Positions 27,575 through 36,630 of a stretch of 64,000 nucleotides of DNA are shown piece by piece. Positions within the stretch are counted from its first letter, which is position 1. Each line of letters starts with the position of its first letter. This DNA comes from Acidobacteriota bacterium. GTDB lineage: Bacteria; Acidobacteriota; Thermoanaerobaculia; Multivoradales; Multivoraceae. Location: positions 107,945-171,944 of the forward strand of contig JAPPFP010000001.1 of NCBI GenBank assembly GCA_028877275.1, given 5' to 3'. The notes beneath the pieces were generated by a model. It did not search any database, was not told where the DNA came from, and saw only the letters and a program-made list of their open reading frames with translations. The position numbers and the translations under genes are program-made.

Positions 27575-29470
27575 GTGACGCGCGTTTCCCGGATGCCGAT
27601 CACGTCGTTGGCGGTCTGCCTCGTCCTGGCGGTCGCCTGCGGCGGTGGCGGGGTCGACCCGGCGGGCGACTCGGCTGCGGAATCAGGAGACCCGCCCGGC
27701 GCCGAGAGCCGATCCATACGCAATGCCTACTTCGGCGACGTTCACGTCCATACGAAGTACTCGTTCGACGCCTACATCTTCGGCACCCGCGCCGATCCCG
27801 ACGATGCCTACCGCTTCGCCAAGGGAGAACCGCTGACGCACGCGGCCGGCATCGAGATGAGCCTGAAGGCGCCGCTCGACTTCCTCGCGGTTGCCGACCA
27901 CGCCACCTATCTGGGCATGTTCGAGCAGATGGACAACCCGGACTCTTCGGTCGGCGGGCATCCGCTCTCGATTGCCCTGCGAAGTGCCGCAACGCCGGCG
28001 GATCGCAGCGCCGTGTTCCAGGAAGTGCTGCCACGGGAACGGGGCTTCGTCAAACCGGACGACCTGCTCGATCTCGACGTCGTCGCGAGTGCCTGGCAGA
28101 AGATCGTGGAGGCTGCCGAAAGGCACAACGATCCCGGCAACTTCACGACCTTCATCGGCTATGAGTTCACCGCCGGAGGCCGCCGGGGCGAGAACCTGCA
28201 TCGCAACGTCATCTTCCGGGACTCGAAGGTGCCCGGCATTCCGTTCAGCCGGATCGAGGCAAACAACAACCCCGAGCTGCTTTGGGACTGGATGGACGAG
28301 CAGCGCGCCCAGGGCATCGATTCTCTGGCGATACCCCACAACTCCAACGGCTCGGACGGGTGGATGTTCCAGCTCACCGACCGGGCAGGCGACCCGATCG
28401 ACAAGGCCTACGCCGAGCAGCGCATGCGCAACGAGCCTCTGGTCGAGGTCACCCAGGTCAAGGGCACGTCCGACACCCATCCGCTCCTGTCCCCCAACGA
28501 CGAGTGGGCGGACTTCGGGATCATGGAGCGGACGATCGGCAGCGACTTCCCCAGTCAACCCCAGGGCAGCTACGTGCGCGAGGCCTACCTGAACGGTCTC
28601 GCCCTGGAAGAAGAACAGGGCTTCAACCCGTTTCGCTTCGCCCTGATCGGCTCCTCGGACACCCACAACGCCGCCGGGTCCTTTCGGGAAGACGACTACT
28701 GGAGCAAGACCGGGCTGCTGGACATCACGCCGGAGCAACGCGGATCGGTCCCGCGCAAGGACACCGGCGAGTACGACGACCCGACCAGGCAGTACTGGGG
28801 CGCGTCGGGCCTGGCCGCCGTGTGGGCCGAGTCCAACACCAGGGAGGACGTTTTCCGGGCCTTCCAGCGAAAAGAGACCTTCGCCACCACCGGCCCGCGG
28901 ATGCGCGTCCGCTTCTTCGCCGGCTACGACCTGGACAAGACGACCCTGGCCGGCGACGACGGCATCGCGAGGGCCTACGCGGAAGGCGTCGCCATGGGCG
29001 GCGACCTGATGGCGGATGGAACCGGGCGTTCGCCCAGATTCTTGGTCTGGGCGATCAGGGACGCGACGACCGATCCGCTGGACCGCCTGCAGGTCATCAA
29101 GGGATGGACCGAACAGGGCACCCACCACGAGATGGTCTACGACGTCGCCTGCTCCTCCGGATCGACCGTCGACGGAGCTCCGCACCGCTGCTCCGACAAC
29201 GGCGCCACCGTGGATGTGACGACGTGCTCAACCCACGAGGGCGAGGGAGCGTCCGAGCTTGAGGCCCTCTGGCAGGACCCGGACTTCGATCCGAACCAGC
29301 GCGCCTTCTACTACGTACGCGTCCTGCAGAACCCCACCTGTCGCTGGTCGACCTGGGACGCGATCCGGGCGGGGGTTCAACCGAAGCCCAGCCTGCCGGC
29401 CACGATCCAGGAGCGGGCCTGGTCGTCACCGATCTGGTACGTGCCAGGCCACGACGGCGGGGGCGACTAG
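27575..29470 (+). CDS. DUF3604 lipoprotein (short type)
   Basis: The 631-residue protein starts at GTG 27575 (GGGGAG ribosome site) and has a lipobox (LAVACGG). The mature protein opens with AYFGDVHVHTKYSFDAYIFGTRADPDDAYRFAKGE, the DUF3604 metal-binding start (HVHT), and continues with ADHATYLG, IPHNSNGSDGWMF and LIGSSDTHNAAGSF. It ends in FYYVRVLQNPTCRW...ERAWSSPIWY. It is a paralogue of 41330-43267 over its whole length. Predicted metal-dependent hydrolase of the PHP-like type; substrate unknown. Its stop is 3 bp from the convergent CHAD gene. Confidence 0.88.
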   Translation: MTRVSRMPITSLAVCLVLAVACGGGGVDPAGDSAAESGDPPGAESRSIRNAYFGDVHVHTKYSFDAYIFGTRADPDDAYRFAKGEPLTHAAGIEMSLKAPLDFLAVADHATYLGMFEQMDNPDSSVGGHPLSIALRSAATPADRSAVFQEVLPRERGFVKPDDLLDLDVVASAWQKIVEAAERHNDPGNFTTFIGYEFTAGGRRGENLHRNVIFRDSKVPGIPFSRIEANNNPELLWDWMDEQRAQGIDSLAIPHNSNGSDGWMFQLTDRAGDPIDKAYAEQRMRNEPLVEVTQVKGTSDTHPLLSPNDEWADFGIMERTIGSDFPSQPQGSYVREAYLNGLALEEEQGFNPFRFALIGSSDTHNAAGSFREDDYWSKTGLLDITPEQRGSVPRKDTGEYDDPTRQYWGASGLAAVWAESNTREDVFRAFQRKETFATTGPRMRVRFFAGYDLDKTTLAGDDGIARAYAEGVAMGGDLMADGTGRSPRFLVWAIRDATTDPLDRLQVIKGWTEQGTHHEMVYDVACSSGSTVDGAPHRCSDNGATVDVTTCSTHEGEGASELEALWQDPDFDPNQRAFYYVRVLQNPTCRWSTWDAIRAGVQPKPSLPATIQERAWSSPIWYVPGHDGGGD

Positions 29471-29473
29471 CAG

Positions 29474-30379
29474 CTACTCGCGGAGTTGACGCGCCAAGGC
29501 GGCCGCTTCGCCCAGCATTGTCCGGAGGCCTCCGCTCTCCAGCCAGTCGGCGCGGAACAACCGGTAGCTGGCCTCTGCCCTGAGCCCGTTGAGCCGGCAC
29601 AACGCCAGCACTCCGGCCTCGCTCGCGAGCGAGGCGTCGTCGAGGTAGGCGCGCAATAGAGCGTCGAGGACGTTCGCGTCGTTCAGAGTGCCGAGCACGT
29701 CCTGGAGCTGCTTGCAACGATCGACCAGGGTGCCCGCGAGTTCGATCTCCGCTCTCACGGTTTCGACGAGGTAGCGGAGACGCTTGCCGGCGATGCGCAC
29801 CCTGTGAGGGCCACGCTTCCGGTCGTCGCCCAGGCCGTCGACGCAGGCCTTCAGCCTGTGAGCGACCCGCTCCACCCTCTCGGCCAGCGCCTCCCCGTAC
29901 GGCGCGCCAACGCCCGCCGCCGACACCCCGTAGCCCACGCGCGAGTCGAAGCCGTCCGCCCACTCGGTGAACTCCGCACAGATGATCTCGTTCGAATCGC
30001 CTGAACCCGTCTGGCCTGCCGACCGAAGTCGGGCCTCGACCCACTCACAGCCGGGCCGGTGCTCTGGCTCCAACCCATCGACATGTTCTTCCAGCCACTC
30101 GAGCGCCACCTCGGCATCGCGACCGGCACCGGTCCGTTTCTGGAACCCGCCGAGCGCCCGCCGGTCCCGCCTGGTAACGACGCCTCCAAGCAGTCCCTTC
30201 CAGGCGCTCAACGTGCTCCGCAGCCGCCGGATCGAGACCCTGAAGTCGTGGAGGCCCTCGGCATCCTCCGGGTCGAGGCAGCGCGGGGCAGCCTCGCGCG
30301 CCTGAGACACGAGATCGAGAGCGATCAGGCGTACCGCCTCCTCCGCGTCCCGCCGCAGCAGATCGGCCGGAAGAGGCAT
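29474..30379 (-). CDS. CHAD domain protein
   Basis: The 301-residue protein starts at ATG 30379; the open frame to 30595 runs into the divergent tryptophanase gene. It is helix-rich with two CHAD repeats. The first includes EGLHDFRVSIRRLRSTLSAWKGLLG, with the conserved His and Arg that bind polyphosphate; the second includes KRGPHRVRIAGKRLRYLVETVRAE. The domain binds inorganic polyphosphate granules or forms part of CYTH-CHAD proteins. No CYTH domain is present here. Cytoplasmic. Confidence 0.85.
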   Translation of the reverse strand: MPLPADLLRRDAEEAVRLIALDLVSQAREAAPRCLDPEDAEGLHDFRVSIRRLRSTLSAWKGLLGGVVTRRDRRALGGFQKRTGAGRDAEVALEWLEEHVDGLEPEHRPGCEWVEARLRSAGQTGSGDSNEIICAEFTEWADGFDSRVGYGVSAAGVGAPYGEALAERVERVAHRLKACVDGLGDDRKRGPHRVRIAGKRLRYLVETVRAEIELAGTLVDRCKQLQDVLGTLNDANVLDALLRAYLDDASLASEAGVLALCRLNGLRAEASYRLFRADWLESGGLRTMLGEAAALARQLRE

Positions 30380-30401
30380 TCCGTCAGTATAGGAAGGCGC
30401 C

Positions 30402-31751
30402 ATGAAGACGATCATCGAACCCTTCCGGATCAAGGCGGTCGAGCCGATCCGCCTGGCCAGTCCAGAGAAACGGGAAGAGGTGCTCCAGGGCGCCGGGTGC
30501 AACCTGTTCAAGGTCGCGGCCGAACACGTGCTGATCGATCTCCTGACGGACAGCGGCACTGGCGCCATGAGCGCGCAGCAATGGGCCGCGGTCATGCGCG
30601 CGGACGAGAGCTACGCCGGCTCAACCAGCTTCCTCCGCCTGCGCGAGACGGTCGAGGAGATCATGGGGTTCGAGAGGATGCTGCCGACCCACCAGGGGCG
30701 AGCCAGCGAGCGGATCCTCTTCGACCTGATCGGCGGCGACGGCAGGATCGTGCCGAACAACGCCCACTTCGACACGACCCGGGCGAACATCGAACACAGC
30801 GGCGCCCGGGCGGTCGACCTCGGCATTCCCGAGGCGACCGATCCGACGAACCGTCACCCGTTCAAGGGCAACGTCGACCTGGAGAGGCTGGAGTCGCTAC
30901 TTGCGGCCGAAAGCTCCCGCGTACCCGTCGTCATGTGCACGGTGACGAGCAACACGAGCGGCGGTCAGCCGGTGAGCCTGGGGAACCTGCGCGCGACGCG
31001 GGACCTGTGCGACCGGCACGGTGTGCCGCTGTTCCTGGATGCCTGCCGGTTCGCCGAGAACGCCTGGTTCATCAAGGAGCGGGAGGCCGGACAGCAGGAG
31101 CGTTCCGCACGCGACATTGCGCGCGAGATGTTCGACCTCGCGGACGGCGCCACGATCAGTGCCAAGAAGGACGGGATCGTGAACATCGGGGGATTGCTGC
31201 TCCTGCGCGACGAGGAGCTCTTCCGCCGGGCCAGCGAACTGACGATCCTCACCGAGGGATACGTCACCTACGGAGGCCTCGCCGGCCGCGATCTCGAAGC
31301 GATGGCGCAGGGCTTCCAGGAAGTGCTCGACGAGGACTACCTGCGTTACCGGATCCGCAGCACGACCTACGTCGGCGAGAAGCTGCTGGAGGCCGGCATC
31401 CAGATCGTCGAGCCGCCGGGGGGCCACGCGATCTACATCGACGCCTGCCGGTTCTGCCCGCACCTGTCCCGCGAGCAGCTCCCCGGCCAGGCGCTGGTGG
31501 TCGCTCTCTACCGGCATGCCGGCATCCGCACCTGCGAGGTGGGCACCGTCATGTTCGGCGCGCGGCAACAGCCGCCGCTCGACCTCGTCCGGCTGGCCGT
31601 GCCGCGGCGGGTCTACACGCAGTCCCACATGGACTACGTCGTGGAGGCGCTGGTGGAGCTGTACGCCGAGCGCGAGCGGATTCGGGGGCTCCGGATCGTG
31701 GACGCTCCGGAAGCGCTGCCGCACTTCTCGGCGAGCTTCGAGGAGATCTAG
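30402..31751 (+). CDS. tnaA: Tryptophanase / tyrosine phenol-lyase family PLP enzyme, tryptophanase-like
   Basis: The 449-residue protein covers the whole beta-eliminating lyase fold. The PLP lysine is Lys256 in ISAKKDGIVNIGG; DACRFAENA supplies the ring-nitrogen Asp. Residues that separate the two known activities favour tryptophanase. In GIRTCEVGTV the position that is Arg381 in tyrosine phenol-lyase (Ile396 in E. coli TnaA) is Val. In the C-terminal LPHFSASFEEI, His stands at TnaA His463, where the phenol-lyase has Phe. These alignments are from memory. Expected reaction: tryptophan to indole, pyruvate and ammonia. No tnaC-like leader is visible; the starts of this gene and the divergent CHAD gene are 22 bp apart. 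It is convergent with the symporter (stops overlap). Confidence 0.8.
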   Translation: MKTIIEPFRIKAVEPIRLASPEKREEVLQGAGCNLFKVAAEHVLIDLLTDSGTGAMSAQQWAAVMRADESYAGSTSFLRLRETVEEIMGFERMLPTHQGRASERILFDLIGGDGRIVPNNAHFDTTRANIEHSGARAVDLGIPEATDPTNRHPFKGNVDLERLESLLAAESSRVPVVMCTVTSNTSGGQPVSLGNLRATRDLCDRHGVPLFLDACRFAENAWFIKEREAGQQERSARDIAREMFDLADGATISAKKDGIVNIGGLLLLRDEELFRRASELTILTEGYVTYGGLAGRDLEAMAQGFQEVLDEDYLRYRIRSTTYVGEKLLEAGIQIVEPPGGHAIYIDACRFCPHLSREQLPGQALVVALYRHAGIRTCEVGTVMFGARQQPPLDLVRLAVPRRVYTQSHMDYVVEALVELYAERERIRGLRIVDAPEALPHFSASFEEI

Positions 31752-33505
31752 GTCGTACGCGGCAGGATGCGGAACAAGCCGTACGCCGCCGCCAGCGCGC
31801 CGATGCCGAGGACGGCCGCGGCGCCGAAACGTCCGTAGAGCGCCATGCCGGTCCCGAACAGCGCGGCGTAGACCGCCGCGCAGCCGAGCATCCAGGCGAG
31901 CAGCGCAGCGGTGGCGCTGCCGGGCTCGTCCGCGCGCGTTTCGACGACCGTCCGCCAGCCGCGCGCGAACGGTCGCACACGGTCGTAGAACGATTGCAGG
32001 ACGGCCGTCTCCGTCGGCCGGGTGGCCATCGTGACGCCGAACCAGACCACGGTGGTGAGGCCCACGCCGAGCAGGAGCTGCGCCGCCGCGGAGGGCAGCG
32101 TGAACCCGAGCATCTCGTGAACGAACTGGAACCACACAGCGACCGCGAACGAGATGACCATGGCCGAGATCTCGGACCAGGCGTTGATCCGCCACCAGAA
32201 CCACCGCAGCAGGAAGATCAGCCCCGTGCCGGCGCCGATCTGAAGAAGGATCTGGAACGCCTGCATCGCGTTCTCGAGCCAAAGCGCGACAACAGCCGCC
32301 AGCGCCACGAGACCGATCGTCGACAGCCGGGCAACCAGAACGTAGTGCGCTTCACCCCGACCCGGCCGCACGAACCGCCGGTACACGTCGTCGACGATGT
32401 AGGAGGCGCCCCAGTTGAGATGGGTCGAGATCGTCGACATGAGGGCCGCCGCCAGCGACGCGACGACCAGGCCGAGTAGGCCGTGCGGCAGAAAGACGAG
32501 CATCGCCGGGTAGGCGAGGTCGTGCCGGATGATCGACGGATCCAGATGCGGGAAGGCCGCGGCGATCGAGTCCAGGGTCGGATAGACGACCAGCGAGGCC
32601 AGCGCGACCAGAATCCACGGCCAGGGTCGCAGCGCGTAGTGGGCGATGTTGAACCACAGGGTGGCGCCCATCGAGTCCCGCTCGCTACGGGCCGCGAGCA
32701 TGCGCTGGGCCGCGTAGCCGCCGCCTCCCGGTTCGGCGCCCGGGTACCAGGTCGACCACCACTGGACGGCGATCGGGATCAGGAACACGGTCGCCGCCGT
32801 CTCCCAGTCGGCGAAGTCGGGCAGCAGGGCGAGTCGCGCGGCGATGTCGGGGTTCGAGACGAGGCCGGAAAGGCCGCCGACTGCCGGGTGCGCGAGCGCG
32901 TACCAGGCGGCGGCGACCGAGCCCGTCATCGCGATGACGAAGAGCATCAGGTCGGTGACGACGACGCCCCAGAGGCCGGAGGTCGCGGAGTACGCCGCGG
33001 TCACGGCCGCCGCGACGAGCACCGTCGTGTACTTGTCCGCACCGAGCAGGACGCCGCCGATCTTGATCCCGGCCAGCAGCACCGCGGCCATGATCATCAC
33101 GTTGAAGAACACGCCCAGGTACACGGCGCGGAAACCGCGCAGGAAGACCGCCACGCGCCCCGAGTAGCGGAGTTCGTAGAAGCCGATGTCGGTGAACACC
33201 CCCGAGCGCCGCCAGAGCTTCGCGTAGAAGAACGTCGTGCACATGCCGGTGATCAGGAACGCCCACCACATCCAGTTCCCGGAGACACCACCGTTCCGCA
33301 CCAGGTCCGTCACCAGGTTCGGCGTGTCGGTCGAGAACGTCGTCGCGACCATCGACGTGCCGAGCAGCCACCACGGCAGGTTGCGCCCGGCGAGGAAGAA
33401 CTGCCCGGTGCCGGCGCCGGCACGCCGGGCGAACACGAGACCGACGGCGAGGGCGAGCGCCCCGTAGGCAGCGAGGACGGTCCAGTCGAGACCGTTCAGT
33501 CTCAA
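31748..33505 (-). CDS. Sodium:solute symporter family protein
   Basis: A 585-residue membrane protein with ~13-14 helices. The SSS signature region FFLAGRNLPWWLLGTSMVATTFSTDTPNLV, then GLWGVVVTDLMLFVIAMTG and AALMSTISTHLNWGASYIVDD (sodium-site Ser/Thr), identify the family. I prefer the TTG start at 33505, which overlaps the upstream stop (TTGA) and has GGAG just upstream; GTG 33538 is an alternative. It follows the nucleotidyltransferase and the Tat enolase on the same strand and probably imports the substrate of that cluster, such as a sugar acid. Confidence 0.85.
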   Translation of the reverse strand: MRLNGLDWTVLAAYGALALAVGLVFARRAGAGTGQFFLAGRNLPWWLLGTSMVATTFSTDTPNLVTDLVRNGGVSGNWMWWAFLITGMCTTFFYAKLWRRSGVFTDIGFYELRYSGRVAVFLRGFRAVYLGVFFNVMIMAAVLLAGIKIGGVLLGADKYTTVLVAAAVTAAYSATSGLWGVVVTDLMLFVIAMTGSVAAAWYALAHPAVGGLSGLVSNPDIAARLALLPDFADWETAATVFLIPIAVQWWSTWYPGAEPGGGGYAAQRMLAARSERDSMGATLWFNIAHYALRPWPWILVALASLVVYPTLDSIAAAFPHLDPSIIRHDLAYPAMLVFLPHGLLGLVVASLAAALMSTISTHLNWGASYIVDDVYRRFVRPGRGEAHYVLVARLSTIGLVALAAVVALWLENAMQAFQILLQIGAGTGLIFLLRWFWWRINAWSEISAMVISFAVAVWFQFVHEMLGFTLPSAAAQLLLGVGLTTVVWFGVTMATRPTETAVLQSFYDRVRPFARGWRTVVETRADEPGSATAALLAWMLGCAAVYAALFGTGMALYGRFGAAAVLGIGALAAAYGLFRILPRTT

Positions 33506-34452
33506 GCGGGTCTCCGGGACGATCTCTCGCCGAACCACTCACCCAGGTCAGCCGGGTAGTCGCCGGCTTCGACGCACTGCTGCAAGGTCGAAGCGACCGG
33601 AGGCAGGTCGCCGGGGTACGTCAGCCCCGCGGTGCTCTGCTCCATCGGCAGGAGTCGGACCCGCGCGGATCCCTGTTGGACGAGGCCACCTACGACCTCG
33701 CTGAGCAGGAACTCATCTTGCAGCGAATCGTCGAGGCCCGCGTAGAAGTCGGTGAACGCCGCTTCGAGCAGTCCGAAGATTGAGGGCCGAAAGCCCCAGA
33801 GGTTCATCGAGCACGGACAACCGGGGGCCAGCGATCGAGCTTCGCCGTCGCCGTCGCGACCGACGAGACCGGAGTCGGTCTCTCGCACGTCGTAGATCTC
33901 GTCGATCCCTTTGAGGGTCGAGTCCGGGCCTGCCGTGAGGATGCCCCGGTTGACGCCGCTGGTCCGGGAAACGCCGGTGCGGTGGAGTTCGTAGGCGCCG
34001 AGGAAGTGCGAATCGTCTCCCTCGACCAGACCGGCGGCCGATCGCCGCCCAAACGACTCAATAGCTCTTGGACCGTAGAAGTCGTCCGCGTTGACGACCA
34101 GGAACGGTTCCTCCACCTTCTTCCGCAACGCGAGGACGGCGTGGCCGGTGCCCCACGGCTTGGCCCGCTGGGCCGGCGGCCCCGCACCGGCCGGCAGGTC
34201 GTCGAGACTCTGGATCACGGAGTCGACGGGGACCGCCCCGCCGGCCCGTTCGGCCGCCCGGCTCATGAGCTGGTCGTTCCAGTCCGCCGACGTGACGAAC
34301 ACGACCTTCCCGCAACCGGCGCGGACCGCGTCGCAGATCGCGTACTCGAACAGCACCTCGCCGGCCGGACCGACCGGTTCGAGCGTCTTCGGGCGCCCGA
34401 ACCTCGCCGAACGGCCGGCAGCGAGAATCGCCAGCGTCAGACCACCGCTCAA
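33502..34452 (-). CDS. NTP-transferase (sugar-1-phosphate nucleotidyltransferase-like)
   Basis: The 316-residue protein has the nucleotide-binding start LAILAAGRSARFGRPKTLEPVG, the metal site VVNADDFYGPRA and GTGHAVLAL in between. It lacks the left-handed helix of GlmU. The TTG start overlaps the upstream TGA as TTGA, and its own stop overlaps the next start the same way. It activates or modifies a sugar or similar molecule with an NTP. Placement between an exported enolase-superfamily enzyme and a symporter suggests sugar use, but the product is not predictable. Confidence 0.8.
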   Translation of the reverse strand: MSGGLTLAILAAGRSARFGRPKTLEPVGPAGEVLFEYAICDAVRAGCGKVVFVTSADWNDQLMSRAAERAGGAVPVDSVIQSLDDLPAGAGPPAQRAKPWGTGHAVLALRKKVEEPFLVVNADDFYGPRAIESFGRRSAAGLVEGDDSHFLGAYELHRTGVSRTSGVNRGILTAGPDSTLKGIDEIYDVRETDSGLVGRDGDGEARSLAPGCPCSMNLWGFRPSIFGLLEAAFTDFYAGLDDSLQDEFLLSEVVGGLVQQGSARVRLLPMEQSTAGLTYPGDLPPVASTLQQCVEAGDYPADLGEWFGERSSRRPA

Positions 34453-35696
34453 GCGGCTCGATGCCTCTCGACCACCGCCATGTCGAGCTCGACGCCCAGT
34501 CCGGGCCCGGTCGGCGGTTCGATGAACCCGTTCTCGAACCTGATCGGCTCCACGAAGATGTCACTGTGCAGGTCGTTCGTGTTGAACTCCTGGATCAGGA
34601 AGTTCGGCGAACAGGTGTCGAGCTGTATCGCCGCCGACGCCGCGACCGGGCCGCAGTACATGTGCGGCGCGATCATCGCGTAGCGGGTCTCGGCCATGCC
34701 GGCGATCTTCTTCGCCACCAGGAGGCCGCCGCACTGGCCGACGTCGAGCTGGATGATCTGTGCCGCCTGCTTCTCGAGCACCTCGGCAAACTCGAACATG
34801 TTGACCAGCCGCTCCCCTGTCGCGATCGGGATGCTGGTGTGGGCCGCCACCCGGGCCATCTCGTCGACGTTCTCGGGCGGCACCGGCTCCTCGAAGAAGA
34901 ACGGGTCGAACTCCTCCAGGATGTCGGCGACCCGCAGGGCCACCGCCGTAGAGAACTGACCGTGGGTGCCGATGCCGATCTCCAGTTCGTCGCCCACCGC
35001 GTCCCGCATGGCCCGGAAGATCGTCGCCACGTGGCGGATCGTCTTCAGCGAGTAGTCCCGCGGCGGACCGGTGATCGGCGAGAACGGGTCGAGCTTGCAG
35101 CAGGTGATGCCGCGGTCGACCAGCTCCCGCGCCCGCTCGCCGGCGAGTGACGGGTTCTCCCAGATGCCGGAGCTGTTCAGGTACGCGTAGGCGCGGAGCC
35201 TGTCGTGGTACCTGCCGCCGAGGAGGTTGTAGACCGGCTGGTTCGTCGCCTTGCCGATCAGGTCCCAGCAGGCCATCTCGATCGCCGAGAACGCCGGCAC
35301 GCCGTACAGCCCGGGGTGGCTGTAGTCGTGGAGCGTCGTCTTCATCCGCTGCCAGATCTTCTCCACGTCGAAGGGGCTCTGGCCGACCACGAAGCGGTCG
35401 AAGAGGTCGTTCAGCAGCTCGATCTGCGGCTTGAGGTTCGTGGCGCCGCCGGAAACCCGCTCACCCAGGCCGACCGGGCCCTCGTCCGTCCTGAGCTGGA
35501 TGAACAGCCACTTCCGGTGCCCGATCGGCGGGTCGATGTTGTCGATCAGGATCGTCTCGAGTTCGGTGATCTTCATGTTCGACGCCTCGGAGTGTTGAGC
35601 CAGCGCCGCGGCCGCCTGACGCGCCGCGGTCAGGCCGGCGCTCATGCCGGCCGCCGCGATCCCGGCGCTGGAGAGGAAGCCGCGTCTCGTGATCAT
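34449..35696 (-). CDS. Tat-exported enolase-superfamily (mandelate racemase/muconate lactonizing) enzyme
   Basis: The 415-residue protein starts at ATG 35696 with a twin-arginine leader (MITRRGFLSSAGIAAAG). After ~37 residues comes the usual cytoplasmic-type opening MKITELETILIDN, so a Tat leader is added to a normal enzyme. Barrel residues visible are CCKLDPF (Lys), IGIGTHGQF (His), FFFEEPVPPEN (Glu), IATGERL (Glu), IQLDVGQCGG (Asp) and APHMYCGP (His). This pattern is close to the galactonate/mannonate dehydratase branch. Acid-sugar dehydration is the best guess. It heads the three-gene run with the nucleotidyltransferase and symporter. Confidence 0.82.
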   Translation of the reverse strand: MITRRGFLSSAGIAAAGMSAGLTAARQAAAALAQHSEASNMKITELETILIDNIDPPIGHRKWLFIQLRTDEGPVGLGERVSGGATNLKPQIELLNDLFDRFVVGQSPFDVEKIWQRMKTTLHDYSHPGLYGVPAFSAIEMACWDLIGKATNQPVYNLLGGRYHDRLRAYAYLNSSGIWENPSLAGERARELVDRGITCCKLDPFSPITGPPRDYSLKTIRHVATIFRAMRDAVGDELEIGIGTHGQFSTAVALRVADILEEFDPFFFEEPVPPENVDEMARVAAHTSIPIATGERLVNMFEFAEVLEKQAAQIIQLDVGQCGGLLVAKKIAGMAETRYAMIAPHMYCGPVAASAAIQLDTCSPNFLIQEFNTNDLHSDIFVEPIRFENGFIEPPTGPGLGVELDMAVVERHRAA

Positions 35697-35819
35697 TGCA
35701 GGCGGTCCGACTCTACGCGCAGCGCCGCTCTCTCCGGTGCAGACGGTCCCCGGCTTGCGCGAGCCGGCTTGGGGCAGGCACACTCACGGTTTCACTCGAA
35801 CAGCTCAAGGACGGAACGG

Positions 35820-36599
35820 ATGCTGGAACTCGGTCTTGAAGGCAAGGTGGCGATCGTCACCGGGGGCAGCGACGGGATGGGGCTCGCGACGGCGTACCGG
35901 CTCGTGAGCGAGGGGGTTCGCGTCGCCATCTGCGCGCGGCGGGCGGAGAACCTGGAACGGGCCGCGGACAAGCTGCGCACGCCCGGCGGCGGCGACGTGT
36001 TCGCGCAGCCCGCCGACGTCACGTCCGGCAGCGACGTCGACCGCTTCATCGACGCGGTAACGGCCGAGTTCGGCGGCGTCGACATTCTGATCAACAACGC
36101 CGGCGCCTCGGCCGCGCAGGGCCTCGAGGCACTGGGCGACGATGCCTGGATGGCCGACATCGAGCTCAAGGTGATGGGCGCGGTGCGCTTCTGCCGCGGC
36201 GTCGTGCCGTCGATGCGTGAGCGAGGCGGCGGCGCGATCGTCAACGCGACGATCGGCGGCGGCAAGGCGGCGCCGGCGCGGGCTCTGCCGACCAGCGTCA
36301 CGCGCGCCGCCGGCATCAACCTGACCAAGTCCCTGGCCAACGAGCTCGCCGCCGACAACATCCGCGTCAACACGATCTGCATCGGCCTGATCAAGAGCGA
36401 GCAGTGGGTCCGTCGGGCGGAAGGCCAGGGCGCCGATGTCGAGTCGGTCTACGAGGCGATGGGCAAGCGGGTTCCCCTGGGCCGGGTCGGCGAGGCCGAG
36501 GAGTACGCCGACCTGATCGCGTTCCTGGTGTCGGAACGCGGCGCCTACATCACCGGTACGGCCATCAACCTGGACGGCGGGCTCTGCCCCGTCGTCTGA
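35820..36599 (+). CDS. Atypical SDR oxidoreductase lacking the YxxxK pair
   Basis: The 259-residue protein has the Rossmann start KVAIVTGGSDGMGLATAYRL and ILINNAGASA (NNAG), so NAD(P) binding is supported. Where a classical SDR has Tyr-x-x-x-Lys, this protein reads LPTSVTRAAGINLTKSLA, with Thr for Tyr and Arg for Lys, and the preceding catalytic Ser region is NATIGGG. The C-terminus (GTAINLDGGL) is normal. It either uses other residues or is a binding/isomerase variant. It is divergent from the Tat enolase and 31 bp upstream of the hydroxyacid dehydrogenase gene, same strand. Confidence 0.85.
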   Translation: MLELGLEGKVAIVTGGSDGMGLATAYRLVSEGVRVAICARRAENLERAADKLRTPGGGDVFAQPADVTSGSDVDRFIDAVTAEFGGVDILINNAGASAAQGLEALGDDAWMADIELKVMGAVRFCRGVVPSMRERGGGAIVNATIGGGKAAPARALPTSVTRAAGINLTKSLANELAADNIRVNTICIGLIKSEQWVRRAEGQGADVESVYEAMGKRVPLGRVGEAEEYADLIAFLVSERGAYITGTAINLDGGLCPVV

Positions 36600-36630
36600 C
36601 CGGTCGCACACTGCCGACAAGGAGCGGAAC

